DNA from: Rubrivivax sp.
GTDB lineage: Bacteria > Pseudomonadota > Gammaproteobacteria > Burkholderiales > Burkholderiaceae_C
Assembly: GCA_019635285.1 (NCBI GenBank)
Contig: JAHBZS010000001.1
Location: forward strand, 124,001 to 188,000
Length of the DNA stretch: 64,000 bases
Direction of reading: 5' to 3'
Shown here: piece by piece, positions 42,995 to 52,722 of the stretch
Layout: every line of letters starts with the position of its first letter
How positions within the stretch are numbered: the stretch's first letter is position 1
Notes under the pieces: model-generated
Told to the model about the DNA's origin: nothing
The model's input: only the letters and a program-made list of their open reading frames with translations
Database searches by the model: none
Translations under genes and position numbers: made by a program

Positions 42995-43813
42995 ATGAGA
43001 CTGAACCTGAGTCTGCTTGCGCCCGTCGGCGCATTGATCGCGCTCAGCGCGCCCGCCCATGCCGACCAGCTGGACACCGTCAAGGCTGCGGGGGTGCTGA
43101 AGTGCGGCGTCGGCGCGCAATACAAGCCCTTCTCCTTCGTTGAGGATCCCAAGTCGCGCAAGTTCGTCGGCTACGACGTGGACATCTGCGATGCCGTGGC
43201 GGCCAAGATCGGGGTCAAGCCGGAGCTCGTGTTCATCACCGGCGCCACGCGCATCCCCGATCTGCAGTCGGGGCGCACCGACATCGCGCTGGCCAACCTG
43301 ACCCACACGCCCGACCGCGCCAAGCTGGTCGACTTCAGCAACAACTACTTCGCCACCGACGTGAAGGTCATGGTGCCGGCGTCCTCGCCCATCAAGAACT
43401 TCGCCGACCTGAGCGGCAAGCGCATGGCCGGCATCAGCGGTTCCAACCACGAGGTGAAGGTGCCCAAGGTCATCAAGGACGTGGACCTGAAGGTCTTTCC
43501 GTCACCCGCCAACGCCTTCCTGGCGCTGGAGCAGCGCAAGGTCGAGTCGATGGTCGGTGATGAGACCTCGCTGATCGGCGTGATCGGGGCGAATCGCGAC
43601 AAGTGGCGCATCCTGGACCAGTCGGTGGACGTCCAGCAGATCGGCATCGGTGTGCGCCAGGGCGAACCGCGCATGCTCGCGGTCGTCAACGACACGCTCA
43701 CCGACCTGGAGAAATCCGGCAAGGCCGCGCAGATCTTCGACCAGTGGTTCGGCAAGGATTCCGAACTGAAGATGAAGCGCAGCTTCACCTTCGCGCCCTA
43801 CAAGCAGCCTTGA
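42995..43813 (+). CDS. polar amino acid ABC transporter substrate-binding protein
   Basis: A 272-residue type II binding protein: signal peptide to about residue 23 (ALSAPAHA), then LDTVKAAGVLKCGVGAQYKPFSFVEDPKSRKFVGYDVDICDAVAAKIG, the family ligand loop TGATRIPDLQSGRTDIALANLTHTPDRA, and DFSNNYFATDVKVMV. A conserved Arg and Asp for alpha-amino acid binding are in these loops. It is followed by two permeases and an ATPase. The adjoining C-S lyase suggests a sulfur-containing amino acid ligand (inference). Confidence 0.92.
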   Translation: MRLNLSLLAPVGALIALSAPAHADQLDTVKAAGVLKCGVGAQYKPFSFVEDPKSRKFVGYDVDICDAVAAKIGVKPELVFITGATRIPDLQSGRTDIALANLTHTPDRAKLVDFSNNYFATDVKVMVPASSPIKNFADLSGKRMAGISGSNHEVKVPKVIKDVDLKVFPSPANAFLALEQRKVESMVGDETSLIGVIGANRDKWRILDQSVDVQQIGIGVRQGEPRMLAVVNDTLTDLEKSGKAAQIFDQWFGKDSELKMKRSFTFAPYKQP

Positions 43814-43839
43814 CGCGGCGCTGAAGCGAGGGGGCACCC

Positions 43840-44538
43840 GTGAACGCCATGGCATCCATCGACTGGGGCGTCATGTTCCGGCCCGAGTACCGGGACATGC
43901 TGCTCAAGGGCATCAAGACCACGCTGGGGCTGACGTCGGGAGCCATCGCCGGCGGCCTGCTGCTGGGCATGCTGGTGGCCTTCGCCCGGCTGGCGCCGGC
44001 GCGCTGGATCCGCGTGCCGGCCACGGTCTACGTCGAAGTGGTGCGCACCATACCGCTGCTGGTGCACGTGCTGTTCTGGTACTTCGCGGTGCCGGAGATG
44101 CTGCCCGAAGAATGGCGGCGCGCGCTCTACAAGGTCGACGTGGGCTTCTACACCTCGATGGTGGCGCTGATCATCTATGGGTCGGCCTTCATCTCCGAGG
44201 ACATCCGCAGCGGCATCCGGGGCATCTCGCACGGGCAGACCGAAGCCGCCCATTCGCTGGGTTTCGGCTTCTTCGACACCTTCCGCCTCGTCATCCTGCC
44301 GCAGGCCTTGCGGGCCACCGTCCCGCCGCTGCTTGGCCAGGCCATGGCGATCACCAAGAACACCACCGTGGCGCTGATGGTCGGCGTCGGTGAACTGGCC
44401 TTCGTGACGCGGGCGGTCAACGATGCCTCGTTCCTGAGCGTGGGCGTCTATGCCTTCACCACGGTGTTCTTCCTGCTGATCGCCGTCGTGCTGACCGCGC
44501 TGGGTCAGTGGTATCAGCGCCGGTATCCCGCGAGGTAA
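43840..44538 (+). CDS. amino acid ABC transporter permease (GltJ/HisQ type)
   Basis: A 232-residue permease with about five helices: [109 protein letters not shown] (EAA loop), and a C-terminal helix. The GTG at 43840 has GAGGGGG upstream; an in-frame ATG lies 9 bp later. Forms the channel with the next permease. Confidence 0.92.
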   Translation: MNAMASIDWGVMFRPEYRDMLLKGIKTTLGLTSGAIAGGLLLGMLVAFARLAPARWIRVPATVYVEVVRTIPLLVHVLFWYFAVPEMLPEEWRRALYKVDVGFYTSMVALIIYGSAFISEDIRSGIRGISHGQTEAAHSLGFGFFDTFRLVILPQALRATVPPLLGQAMAITKNTTVALMVGVGELAFVTRAVNDASFLSVGVYAFTTVFFLLIAVVLTALGQWYQRRYPAR

Positions 44539-44544
44539 CAAGCG

Positions 44545-45267
44545 ATGTGGGACATCCTGTCGACCTACTGGCTGCAACTGCTCATCGGCTACTACCCCGA
44601 TGGTCCGCTGGGTGGCCTGGCGATGACGCTGATCCTGGCCCTGGCCGGCCTGGCCTTGGCGATGCCGGCCGGTCTGCTGGTGTGCCTCGGGCTCATCAGC
44701 CACTGGAGCCCGCTGAGGCGCCTGGTGGAACTCTTCGTCTTCTACATGCGCAGCGTGCCGCTGATCGTGCACCTGCTGTGGATCTACTTCCTGCTGCCCA
44801 AGCTGATCGTGGGCGCCCCGTTGTGGCTGGTGGTGCTCACGGTGATCACGATGTTCAATGGCGCCTACCTGTCGCAGACCATCCGCGCCGGCATCGAGGC
44901 TCTGCCCAAGGGGCAGTACGAGGCAGCGCGGTCGCTCGGGCTGTCGCACGGACGGGCGATGCGCCATGTGATCCTGCCGCAGGCGCTGCGCAACATGCTG
45001 CCCAGCATCGTCAGCCAGTTCGTGCTGCTGATCAAGGAGACGGCCCTGGGCTCGGTCATCGGCCTGCACGAGCTGACGATGGAGTTCATGGGCCTGAACG
45101 ACACCCTGGGCAACAAGGCCATCGAGATCTTCTCGCTGCTGGGCCTCGCCTACTTTGCCCTGTGCTATCCGCTGACGGTGCTGGGGCGCTACGTGGAGCG
45201 TCGTTTTGCCGGCCCGTCCTCCAGTTCTTCCGCGTCCGGCGACCCGGTCCCCGCGGCCCAGGCCTGA
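44545..45267 (+). CDS. amino acid ABC transporter permease (GltK/HisM type)
   Basis: A 240-residue permease: [56 protein letters not shown], and the EAA loop [59 protein letters not shown]. It starts 6 bp after its partner and precedes the ATPase gene by 17 bp. Complete and unremarkable. Confidence 0.92.
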   Translation: MWDILSTYWLQLLIGYYPDGPLGGLAMTLILALAGLALAMPAGLLVCLGLISHWSPLRRLVELFVFYMRSVPLIVHLLWIYFLLPKLIVGAPLWLVVLTVITMFNGAYLSQTIRAGIEALPKGQYEAARSLGLSHGRAMRHVILPQALRNMLPSIVSQFVLLIKETALGSVIGLHELTMEFMGLNDTLGNKAIEIFSLLGLAYFALCYPLTVLGRYVERRFAGPSSSSSASGDPVPAAQA

Positions 45268-45284
45268 CCCAAGTGAGCGTGCAA

Positions 45285-46031
45285 ATGTCAGAACCCCCCC
45301 AAGTCCATCGAATTCCAGGGCGTCAGCAAGCGCTTCGGCGACAACCCGGTGCTGAAGAACATCTCCATCGACTTCCGCCAAGGCGAAGTGGTGGTGATCT
45401 GCGGCCCCTCCGGTTCGGGCAAGTCGACGCTGCTACGCACCATCACGCGGCTGGAAACCATCGACAGCGGCCGCATCCTCTTCGACGGCCAGGAGCCGGG
45501 ACATTCGGCCAAGGACGTGAACGCGCTGCGCCAGCGCGTGGGCTTCGTGTTCCAGAGCTTCAACCTGTTTCCGCACCTGTCGGTGATGGACAACATCTGC
45601 CTGGCGCCGCGCCACCTGCTCAAGCTGTCGGAGCCGGAAGCGAAAGCGCGCGCCATGGCCTTGCTCAAGCGCGTGGGTCTGGAATCGAAGGCCGACGCCT
45701 CGCCCAGCCAGCTGTCGGGCGGGCAGCAGCAGCGCGTGGCCATCGCGCGCACGCTGGCCATGCAGCCCCCCATCATCCTGTTCGACGAGCCACCAGCGCG
45801 CTGGACCCGGAGATGGTCGGCGAGGTGCTGGCCGTCATCCGCGAGTTGGCCGGCGAAGGCATGACCCTGCTGTGCGTGACGCACGAAATGGGCTTTGCCC
45901 GCGAGGTGGCCGACCGCGTGGTCTTCATGGCCGACGGCGAAATCATCGAAGACGGCACCCCACAACAGTTCTTCACCGCGACGCGCACCTCGCGCGCCAA
46001 GGCCTTTCTTTCCGAGGTTCGCCATGCCTGA
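45285..46031 (+). pseudogene. amino acid ABC transporter ATP-binding protein (GlnQ-like), two apparent frameshifts
   Basis: From ATG 45285 the expected start [20 protein letters not shown] is reached only if one C is removed from the run of seven at 45294-45300. The middle is then normal: Walker [53 protein letters not shown] second break at 45791/45792 lacks one base; restoring it gives [17 protein letters not shown] and then [20 protein letters not shown] to the stop. The two shifts cancel, leaving about 248 residues. Either a sequence error pair or a dead gene; preservation elsewhere favours error. Confidence 0.8.
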
Positions 46032-46810
46032 CACCCCTACCCCATCGCCCACGATCGACGGCGCGACGCTGGTCGACCAGTTGTTCCGCCTGCTGCGCCT
46101 GAAGACCACGCCCGTGGGCATCCAGATGTTCGAGCGCGTCGAAGACATGGAAGCGGTCAGCAAGATCCGCCGACCCGGCGGCGCCATCTTCACCACCGAC
46201 CAGATCATCGGGCAGGCGGCCCGCCTGGGCTTCACCGTGGGCATCACGGCCGCCGACCTGGTGGGACCGCAGTGCGCCGCCGTGATCGGCCTGGCGCCGC
46301 AGAACGAGGAGTGGCAAGCCGGCAAGCCTTTCGCGGGCGTGTGGTTCGCCACCGAGGCCGATGCCGCGGCCCACCAGCGCGCCATGCACTGCGTGCCCTA
46401 CGGCCGCTACCAGGCCATGGCGGTCTCGCCGTTGGCCAGCGGACGCCTGAACCCCGACATCTGCCTGGTCTACGCCAACCCGGCGCAGATGATCCTGCTG
46501 ATCAACGGCCTGCAATGGTCGGGCTACCGCAAGCTGCAGGGGCGCCGTGGGCGAATCGGCCTGCGCCGACTCGTGGGGCCGCGCGCTGGCCACCGGCGAG
46601 CCCAGCCTGTCGCTGCCGTGTTTCCCCGAGCGGCGCTACGGCGGCGTGCCCGACGACGAACTGCTGATGGCGCTGAAGCCCCAGGACCTGGCCAAGGCGC
46701 TGCAAGGGCTGGCCGCGCTGGCGCGCAACGGCCTGCGCTATCCCATCCCCCCCTACGAAGTGCAGTCCGACGTGCGTGCCGGCATGTCGGCCAGCTACGG
46801 CAAGAAGTGA
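46024..46810 (+). pseudogene. DUF169 family protein, one apparent frameshift
   Basis: A DUF169-type protein of about 261 residues once one base is removed. The first frame gives DGATLVDQLFRLLRLKTTPVGIQMFE, GFTVGITAADLVGPQCAAVIGL and QMILLINGLQWSGYRKLQG; after the GGGG at 46539-46542 (one G too many) the second frame continues AVGESACADSWGRALATGEPSLSLPCFPERRYGG and ends SDVRAGMSASYGKK. DUF169 proteins are uncharacterised, rich in conserved Cys and Gly. The ATG overlaps the ATPase stop region by 8 bp. Confidence 0.8.
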
Positions 46811-46814
46811 TGCC

Positions 46815-48959
46815 ATGACGACGACGACCACCCACGCCTCGACAACCCACGAGGGCATCCGCGCCATCCTGAATCCGCGTTCCATCGCCTTCATCGGCGC
46901 GTCGGACGATGTGGCCAAGTGGGGTGGCGTGCTGCTGCACGTGCTGCGCAAGTTCAACTACCCCGGCGCGGTCTATCCCGTCAACCCGAAGGCCGAGAGC
47001 ATCCAGGGCCTGCGCGCCTATGCGCGCGTGGGCGACATCGGGCAGCCCATCGACCTGGCGGTGATCTCCATCGGTGTCGATGGCGTCGAGCAGGCGATGC
47101 GCGAATGCGCGGCCGCCGGCGTGCGCGCCGCGATGGTGGTGACCTCGCAGTTCGCGGAGTCGGGCCCGGAAGGCGCGCAGAAGCAGGAGCGCGTGCTGGC
47201 GACGGCGCGCCAGGCCGGCATCGCCATGATCGGCCCCAACTGCATGGGCGTGCTCAACGCCAACGAAAGCATGGTGCTGCTCAACTCCACCGCGCTGGTG
47301 GAGTTCTTCGACGACATTCCGCGCGGCCGCATCGGCCTGGTGAGCCAGAGCGGTGCCGTGGTGGGCGCGATGATCGCGCGCGCCGGCTTCGTCGGCGCGG
47401 GCTTCAGCAGCTGCGTCTCGCTCGGCAACCAGGCGGATCTGGAAATCTGCGACTTCTTCGACTACCTGGTGGACGACCCGAACACCGGGGTCATCTGCTT
47501 GTACATGGAAAGCGCCAGTTCGGTCGAACGCCTGTTCGCGATCGCGCGGCGCGCGCGCCGCGCGGGCAAGCCGGTGCTGATCACCAAGGCGGGCCGCACC
47601 CCGCAAGGCGCCAAGGCCGTGGCCTCGCACACCGCCAGCATGGCCGGGGCCTACGAGACCTTCGTGGCGCGTTGCCAGCACGAAGGCATCCTGGTGCAGA
47701 CCGATGCCCTGCAGATGCTGCTGACGGCGCAGGCGCTGCAGTCCTTTGGGCTGCCGACCGCGCGCGGCATCGCGCTGTTCAGCGGTTCGGGCGGCCAGGG
47801 GGCGCTGGGCAGCGACGCACTCAACGACTATGGCCTGGTGCCCGCCGAGCTGGGCGCGGCCACGCGCAGCGCACTCGCCCCCTTCTTCACCGAAAGCAAC
47901 CAGCAGCTGCCCTACGACATGGGCGCCGCGGCCTCCGGGCCGGGCAAGGGGCGAGCCGACCTGTTCCAGGCCTCGATGGAACCCATCTTCGCCGACCCGG
48001 CCGTGGGCGCCTGCGCCTACCTGATGACGCCGCAGGGGCACATGGACGACATCGCGGCGCTGTTCACCGCGTTGGGCCGCAAGTACGGCAAGCCCGCGCT
48101 GGTGGTGAATTGCGCCAGCGGTATCACCGAACACATGCGCCAGGCCCTGCTGGGCCTGGATGCGCCCTTCTGCCCCAGCCAGCACGAGGCCTTTCTGACG
48201 CTGCGCGACCTGCAATGGCTGCGCGGGTACGTACCAACGGACGAAAGCGAGGCCCTTCCTGCCTTGCCCGCGGCCCTGCTGGAGTTCACACAGACGCTGC
48301 AGGACGGCATGCAGGACGAAGACACCAGCAAGCGCCTGCTGCAGCTGGCCGGCATCGACGTGGCCGCCGGCGAGCTGGCAGCCGATGCCGATGCCGCGGT
48401 CCGCCTGGCCAAGGAGCTGGGCTATCCGGTCGTCCTGAAGATCGTGGCCGAGGGCGTGACGCACAAGAGCGACATGGGCGGTGTGCAGCTCGACCTGCGC
48501 AATGCCACGGCGGTGCGCGCTGCCTTCGCGCGCATCCGGCGCGCGGCCGAGGGGGTGCCCGGCGCCGTGTTCCAGGGTTGCCTGGTGCAGCCGATGATCA
48601 AGGCCGAATCCGAGCTGATGCTGGGCACGCTGCATGACCCGCAGTTCGGCCCCTTCCTGCTGGTCGGGGCGGGGGGCACGCTGGTCGAGCTGATGAAGGA
48701 AACGAAGCTGCTGCCCGCGCCGGCCAGCCCGCAGGCGATCGAACGCGCGCTGCGCGGTCTGCGGTGCTTCCCGTTGCTCGACGGCTATCGCGGGCGCGAG
48801 CCGGCAGACCTGGACCAGCTCGTGACGATCGCCCACCGTGTGTCGGTGCTGGCAGCCACCTTGGGCCCGCGCATGCCGGAACTGGACATCAATCCGCTGG
48901 CGGTGCGCGGCGCCCGCGCGGTGGCGCTCGACGCGCGCATGCGCTGGGCGCGCGCCTGA
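46815..48959 (+). CDS. acetate--CoA ligase family protein (ADP/NDP-forming acyl-CoA synthetase)
   Basis: A 714-residue fused alpha-beta ACD protein: CoA-binding domain (LNPRSIAFIGASDDVAKWGGVLLHVL, YPVNPKAESIQGL), succinyl-CoA-ligase-like domains with IGPNCMGVLN, VSQSGAVVGAMI and the phospho-His loop AVASHTASMAGAY, then an ATP-grasp domain (GYPVVLKIVAEGVTHKSDMGGVQL, LVGAGGTLVELMKETKLLPAP). It interconverts acyl-CoA plus ADP and phosphate with acid, CoA and ATP. The start is 4 bp after DUF169. It presumably handles the carbon skeleton released by the operon's lyase. Confidence 0.9.
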   Translation: MTTTTTHASTTHEGIRAILNPRSIAFIGASDDVAKWGGVLLHVLRKFNYPGAVYPVNPKAESIQGLRAYARVGDIGQPIDLAVISIGVDGVEQAMRECAAAGVRAAMVVTSQFAESGPEGAQKQERVLATARQAGIAMIGPNCMGVLNANESMVLLNSTALVEFFDDIPRGRIGLVSQSGAVVGAMIARAGFVGAGFSSCVSLGNQADLEICDFFDYLVDDPNTGVICLYMESASSVERLFAIARRARRAGKPVLITKAGRTPQGAKAVASHTASMAGAYETFVARCQHEGILVQTDALQMLLTAQALQSFGLPTARGIALFSGSGGQGALGSDALNDYGLVPAELGAATRSALAPFFTESNQQLPYDMGAAASGPGKGRADLFQASMEPIFADPAVGACAYLMTPQGHMDDIAALFTALGRKYGKPALVVNCASGITEHMRQALLGLDAPFCPSQHEAFLTLRDLQWLRGYVPTDESEALPALPAALLEFTQTLQDGMQDEDTSKRLLQLAGIDVAAGELAADADAAVRLAKELGYPVVLKIVAEGVTHKSDMGGVQLDLRNATAVRAAFARIRRAAEGVPGAVFQGCLVQPMIKAESELMLGTLHDPQFGPFLLVGAGGTLVELMKETKLLPAPASPQAIERALRGLRCFPLLDGYRGREPADLDQLVTIAHRVSVLAATLGPRMPELDINPLAVRGARAVALDARMRWARA

Positions 48960-49005
48960 GGCGTGGCGGGCGCGCGGCCGCCCTTCGCCGCGCGGCGCAA
49001 GGCGG

Positions 49006-49722
49006 CTATTCGCCCAGGTAGGCGGCGCGCACCTTGGGGTCGTCGAGCAGCTTCTTGGCGTCGCCGTGCATGGTGATCTCGCCGGACTCCATCACGTAGC
49101 CGCGGTTGGCCAGCTGCAGCGCGCGGCTGGCGTTCTGCTCCACCAGCAGCACCGTCGTGCCGCGCTGGTGGATGTCGGCCACCACCTCGAAGATCTTGTC
49201 GACCATGATCGGCGACAGGCCCATCGACGGCTCGTCCAGCAGCAGCACCTTCGGCCGCGCCATCAGCGCGCGGCCCATCGCCAGCATCTGCTGCTCGCCG
49301 CCGCTCATCGTGCCCGACAGCTGCGCGCGCCGCTCCTTCAGCCGCGGGAAGATGCTGAACACCTGCTCGATGTCGGCCTCGACCTCCTTGTCGTCGCGCA
49401 CGAAGGCGCCCATCATCAGGTTCTCGGTGATGGTCATGCGCGTGAAGCAGCCGCGCCCCTCGGGCACCATCACCAGGCCCTGCTTGACCAGGTCCCAGGG
49501 GCCCTGGCCCTTGATGCTGCGGCCCATGAACTCGATGCCGCCCGCGGCCACCGGCTGCAGCCCGGTGACGGCCTTCAGCGTCGTGGTCTTGCCGGCGCCG
49601 TTGGCGCCGATCAGGCTGACGAGCTCGCCTTGCCGCACCTCGAAGGCCACGCCCTTGACCGCCTGAATCCCGCCGTAGGCCACCTTCAGCCCCTGGACCT
49701 TCAGCATCACCTGCTCTGCCAT
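49006..49722 (-). CDS. livF: branched-chain amino acid ABC transporter ATP-binding protein LivF
   Basis: A 238-residue ATPase: Walker A GANGAGKTT, GLVMVPEGRGCFTRMTITENLMMGAF, signature MSGGEQQMLAMGRALM, Walker B VLLLDEPSMGLSP, and LVEQNASRALQ at the switch. The ATG at 49722 has GGAG about 8 nt upstream; an in-frame ATG at 49737 would overlap the livG stop. Last gene of the livHMGF operon. Confidence 0.93.
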   Translation of the reverse strand: MAEQVMLKVQGLKVAYGGIQAVKGVAFEVRQGELVSLIGANGAGKTTTLKAVTGLQPVAAGGIEFMGRSIKGQGPWDLVKQGLVMVPEGRGCFTRMTITENLMMGAFVRDDKEVEADIEQVFSIFPRLKERRAQLSGTMSGGEQQMLAMGRALMARPKVLLLDEPSMGLSPIMVDKIFEVVADIHQRGTTVLLVEQNASRALQLANRGYVMESGEITMHGDAKKLLDDPKVRAAYLGE

Positions 49723-49736
49723 TGCCGCGCTCCGCA

Positions 49737-50513
49737 TCAGTGGGGCTTGTGGCCCGTGCCGAGATAGGCCTCGATGACCTTCTCGTTGCGCTGCACGTCG
49801 GCCGGGGTGCCTTCGGCGATCTGCTTGCCGTAGTCCAGCACCGTCACGCGGTCGCACAGCCCCATCACCAGCTTCACGTCGTGCTCGATCAGCAAGATGG
49901 TGCGGCCGTCGCCGCGGATGCGGTCGATCAGTTCGCGCAGCACCACCTTCTCGGTGGCGTTCATGCCGGCCGCCGGCTCGTCCAGCGCGATCAGCGTCGG
50001 GTCGGTGGCCAGCGCGCGGGCGATCTCCAGCCGCCGCTGGTCGCCATAGCTCAGCGTGCGCGCGCGGAAGTCGGTGTAGCGGCCGATGCCGACGTAGTCC
50101 AGCAGCTGCTGCGCACGCTCGCGGATCGCCGCCTCCTCGGCCTTGAAGCCCGCCGTGCGGAACACCGCCCCGACCAGCCCCGAGCGGGTGCGCACGTGGC
50201 GGCCGACCATCACGTTCTCCAGCGCCGTCATCTCGGGAAACAGGCGGATGTTCTGGAAGGTGCGCGCGATGCCGGCCTTGGCCACCTCGTGCACCGCGCT
50301 CGGTTTGTAGGGCTTGCCGCCCAGCTCGAAGCTGCCCGAGTCGGGGATGTACAGCCCGGTGATGACGTTGAAGAAGGTCGTCTTGCCGGCGCCGTTCGGC
50401 CCGATCAGGCCATACACCTGCCCGCGCTGGATGGCGATGCCGACGTCGGACAGCGCCTGCAGCCCGCCGAAGCGTTTGCTCACGCCCTTGACCTGGAGCA
50501 CCCATTCGCTCAT
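49737..50513 (-). CDS. livG: branched-chain amino acid ABC transporter ATP-binding protein LivG
   Basis: A 258-residue ATPase: Walker A GPNGAGKTT, GIARTFQNIRLFPEMTALENVMVGRH, signature LSYGDQRRLEIARALA, Walker B LIALDEPAAGMN, and LLIEHDVKLVMGLCDRV, all classic LivG. The ATG at 50513 follows GAGGAG; the frame extends upstream without a better start. Partner of LivF. Confidence 0.95.
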   Translation of the reverse strand: MSEWVLQVKGVSKRFGGLQALSDVGIAIQRGQVYGLIGPNGAGKTTFFNVITGLYIPDSGSFELGGKPYKPSAVHEVAKAGIARTFQNIRLFPEMTALENVMVGRHVRTRSGLVGAVFRTAGFKAEEAAIRERAQQLLDYVGIGRYTDFRARTLSYGDQRRLEIARALATDPTLIALDEPAAGMNATEKVVLRELIDRIRGDGRTILLIEHDVKLVMGLCDRVTVLDYGKQIAEGTPADVQRNEKVIEAYLGTGHKPH

Positions 50514-50526
50514 CGAACTGCTCCTC

Positions 50527-51621
50527 TCACGGCGTGTTGACCGTTTCCGGCGCGGCCTTGCCGTGTTCCCGCGGCGGCCACAGGCCACGCGGACGCAACA
50601 GCATGATGACGATCATCGCCAGCGCGATCAGCAACTGGCGCAGGATCGACGAATCGAGCCGGCCGTCGGTCATCTGCTGCAGCGGCCCGGCGACGTAGCG
50701 CAGCACCTCGGGCAGCGCCGCCAGCAGCAGCGCGCCCAGGATCACGCCCGGCAGGTGGCCCATGCCGCCGAGCACGACCATGGCCACGATCATCACGCTT
50801 TCCATCAGGCTGAAGGACTCGGGCGAGACGAAGCCCTGGAACGCGGCGAACATCGAGCCGGCCACGCCGCCGAAGGTCGCGCCCATGCCGAAGGCCAGCA
50901 GCTTCATATTGCGCGTGTTGATGCCCATCGCCTTGGCGGCGACCTCGTCCTCGCGGATCGCCATCCAGGCGCGGCCGATGCGGCTGACCTCGAGGCGGTG
51001 GCAGATGACCACGCTGAACACCACCAGCGCCAGGAACAGCCAGTAATACAGCGTTACCGACGGCACCTGGAAGCTGCCGATGTTCAGCGGCTTGCCGAAG
51101 TTCAGGCCGAAGATGTGCATCGGGTCGATGCGGTCCAGGCCGCGCGGCCCGTTGGTGATGTTCACCGGGTGCTCGAGGTTGTTCATGAACACGCGGATGA
51201 TCTCGCCGAAGCCCAGCGTGACGATTGCCAGGTAGTCGCCGCGCAGCTTCAGCACCGGCGTGCCGAGCAGGATGCCGGCCATCGCCGCCAGCCCCGCGGC
51301 CAGCGGCACCACCACCCAGATGGGCGTGTGCAGCCCGTTGGGGAACATCGCCTTGATCGCCGGGAAGGTCTCGAACAGGTGCGGGCTGGCGAGCAGCGCA
51401 TACATGTAGGCACCGACCGCATAGAAGGCGACGTAGCCCAGGTCCAGCAGGCCGGCATAGCCGACGATCAGGTTCAGGCCCAGCGCCAGCATCACGTACA
51501 GCAAGGCCAGCGCCATGATGCGCACCCAGGCATGGCCGAACTGCTGCACGAACAGCGGCAGCGCGATCAGCGCGACCGCGCAGACCAGGAAGACGATGAT
51601 CTTGGTGGAGGTCTTCTGCAT
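50527..51621 (-). CDS. livM: branched-chain amino acid ABC transporter permease LivM
   Basis: A 364-residue permease with an N-terminal extension relative to short LivM proteins: LVCAVALIALPLFVQQFG, LNLIVGYAGLLDLGYVAFYAVGAYMYALL, GDYLAIVTLGFGEIIRVFMNNL, and GRAWMAIREDEVAAKAMGINTRNMKLLAFGMGATFGGVAGSMFA. The C-terminus is polar (PPREHGKAAPETVNTP). It is 13 bp after livH. Confidence 0.94.
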   Translation of the reverse strand: MQKTSTKIIVFLVCAVALIALPLFVQQFGHAWVRIMALALLYVMLALGLNLIVGYAGLLDLGYVAFYAVGAYMYALLASPHLFETFPAIKAMFPNGLHTPIWVVVPLAAGLAAMAGILLGTPVLKLRGDYLAIVTLGFGEIIRVFMNNLEHPVNITNGPRGLDRIDPMHIFGLNFGKPLNIGSFQVPSVTLYYWLFLALVVFSVVICHRLEVSRIGRAWMAIREDEVAAKAMGINTRNMKLLAFGMGATFGGVAGSMFAAFQGFVSPESFSLMESVMIVAMVVLGGMGHLPGVILGALLLAALPEVLRYVAGPLQQMTDGRLDSSILRQLLIALAMIVIMLLRPRGLWPPREHGKAAPETVNTP

Positions 51622-51634
51622 GGTGGCCTCCCGC

Positions 51635-52558
51635 TCAGGCCCGGTCGGCCACGCGTTCGCCCAGCAGGCCCTGCGGCCGCAGCGTCAGCACCAGGATCAG
51701 CGTGACGAAGGCGAAGATGTCGGCATAGTTGCTGCCCAGCACGCCGCCAGTGAGCTCGCCCAGGTAGCCAGCGCCCAGCGCCTCGACCAGCCCGAGCAGC
51801 AGCGCGCCGACCACCGCGCCGGCCAGGTTGCCGATGCCGCCCAGCACCGCGGCGGTGAAGGCCTTCAGCCCGGGGATGAAGCCCATCGCATGCTGCACGG
51901 TGCCGTAGTTGGCCGCCCACATGATGCCGGCCACCGCCGCCAGCGCCGCGCCGATGACGAAGGTGGCGGAGATGACGAAGTCGGGCTTCACGCCCATCAA
52001 CGACGCCACCCGCGGGTTCTCGGCCGTGGCGCGCATCGCGCGGCCGAGCTTGGTGCGGTTGACCAGCCAGGTCAGCGCCGCCAGGATCATCGCCGTCAGG
52101 CCCAGGATGAGGATCTGCGTGACGGTGATCACCGGGCCGCCCAGGTCGATGGGCTCCACCGGCAGCAATGGCGGAAACGGCTTGGGGTTGGGCTTCCAGA
52201 TGATCATCGCCACGGTCTGCAGCAGCAGGCTCATGCCGATGGCGGTGATCAGCGGCGCCAGGCGCGGCGCATTGCGCAGCGGCCGGTAGGCGACCTTCTC
52301 GATGGCGTAGTTCAGCACGCAGCACACGACGATGGCCACCGGCACCGACAGCAGCAGGATCAGCCAGCCCGGCAAGCCGGAACCGGCCAGCGCGGTGACC
52401 ACCGTCCAGCTGACCAGCGCGCCGACCATCAGCACGTCGCCGTGCGCGAAGTTGATCAGGTTGATGATGCCGTAGACCATCGTGTAGCCCAGCGCCACCA
52501 GCGCGTACATGCTGCCCAGCACCAGCCCGTTGATGATCTGCTGGATGAAGATGTCCAT
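51635..52558 (-). CDS. livH: branched-chain amino acid ABC transporter permease LivH
   Basis: A 307-residue permease: FIQQIINGLVLGSMYALVALGYTMVYGIINLINFAHGDVLMVGALVSW at the N-terminus, RPLRNAPRLAPLITAIGMSLLLQ, and PGLKAFTAAVLGGIGNLAGAVVGALLLGLVE. First gene of the operon. No substrate-binding gene adjoins the operon on either side, so it relies on a receptor encoded elsewhere. About 160 bp of upstream sequence separates it from rarA. Confidence 0.94.
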   Translation of the reverse strand: MDIFIQQIINGLVLGSMYALVALGYTMVYGIINLINFAHGDVLMVGALVSWTVVTALAGSGLPGWLILLLSVPVAIVVCCVLNYAIEKVAYRPLRNAPRLAPLITAIGMSLLLQTVAMIIWKPNPKPFPPLLPVEPIDLGGPVITVTQILILGLTAMILAALTWLVNRTKLGRAMRATAENPRVASLMGVKPDFVISATFVIGAALAAVAGIMWAANYGTVQHAMGFIPGLKAFTAAVLGGIGNLAGAVVGALLLGLVEALGAGYLGELTGGVLGSNYADIFAFVTLILVLTLRPQGLLGERVADRA

Positions 52559-52722
52559 GGGCGGGGGGCTCCTCGGCGGATCGTTCTCTCGTGTGGCTTG
52601 GCACCGACCGATGCACGCCGCGTGCCAAGTCTGCGGCAGCGCGGGCGCATTCTAGGCGCGTGGCCCGGCGCAGCCAGCACGGGCTTTCCCCGTGGGCAGC
52701 GCGCGAATTCGAGGGCGCAGAC

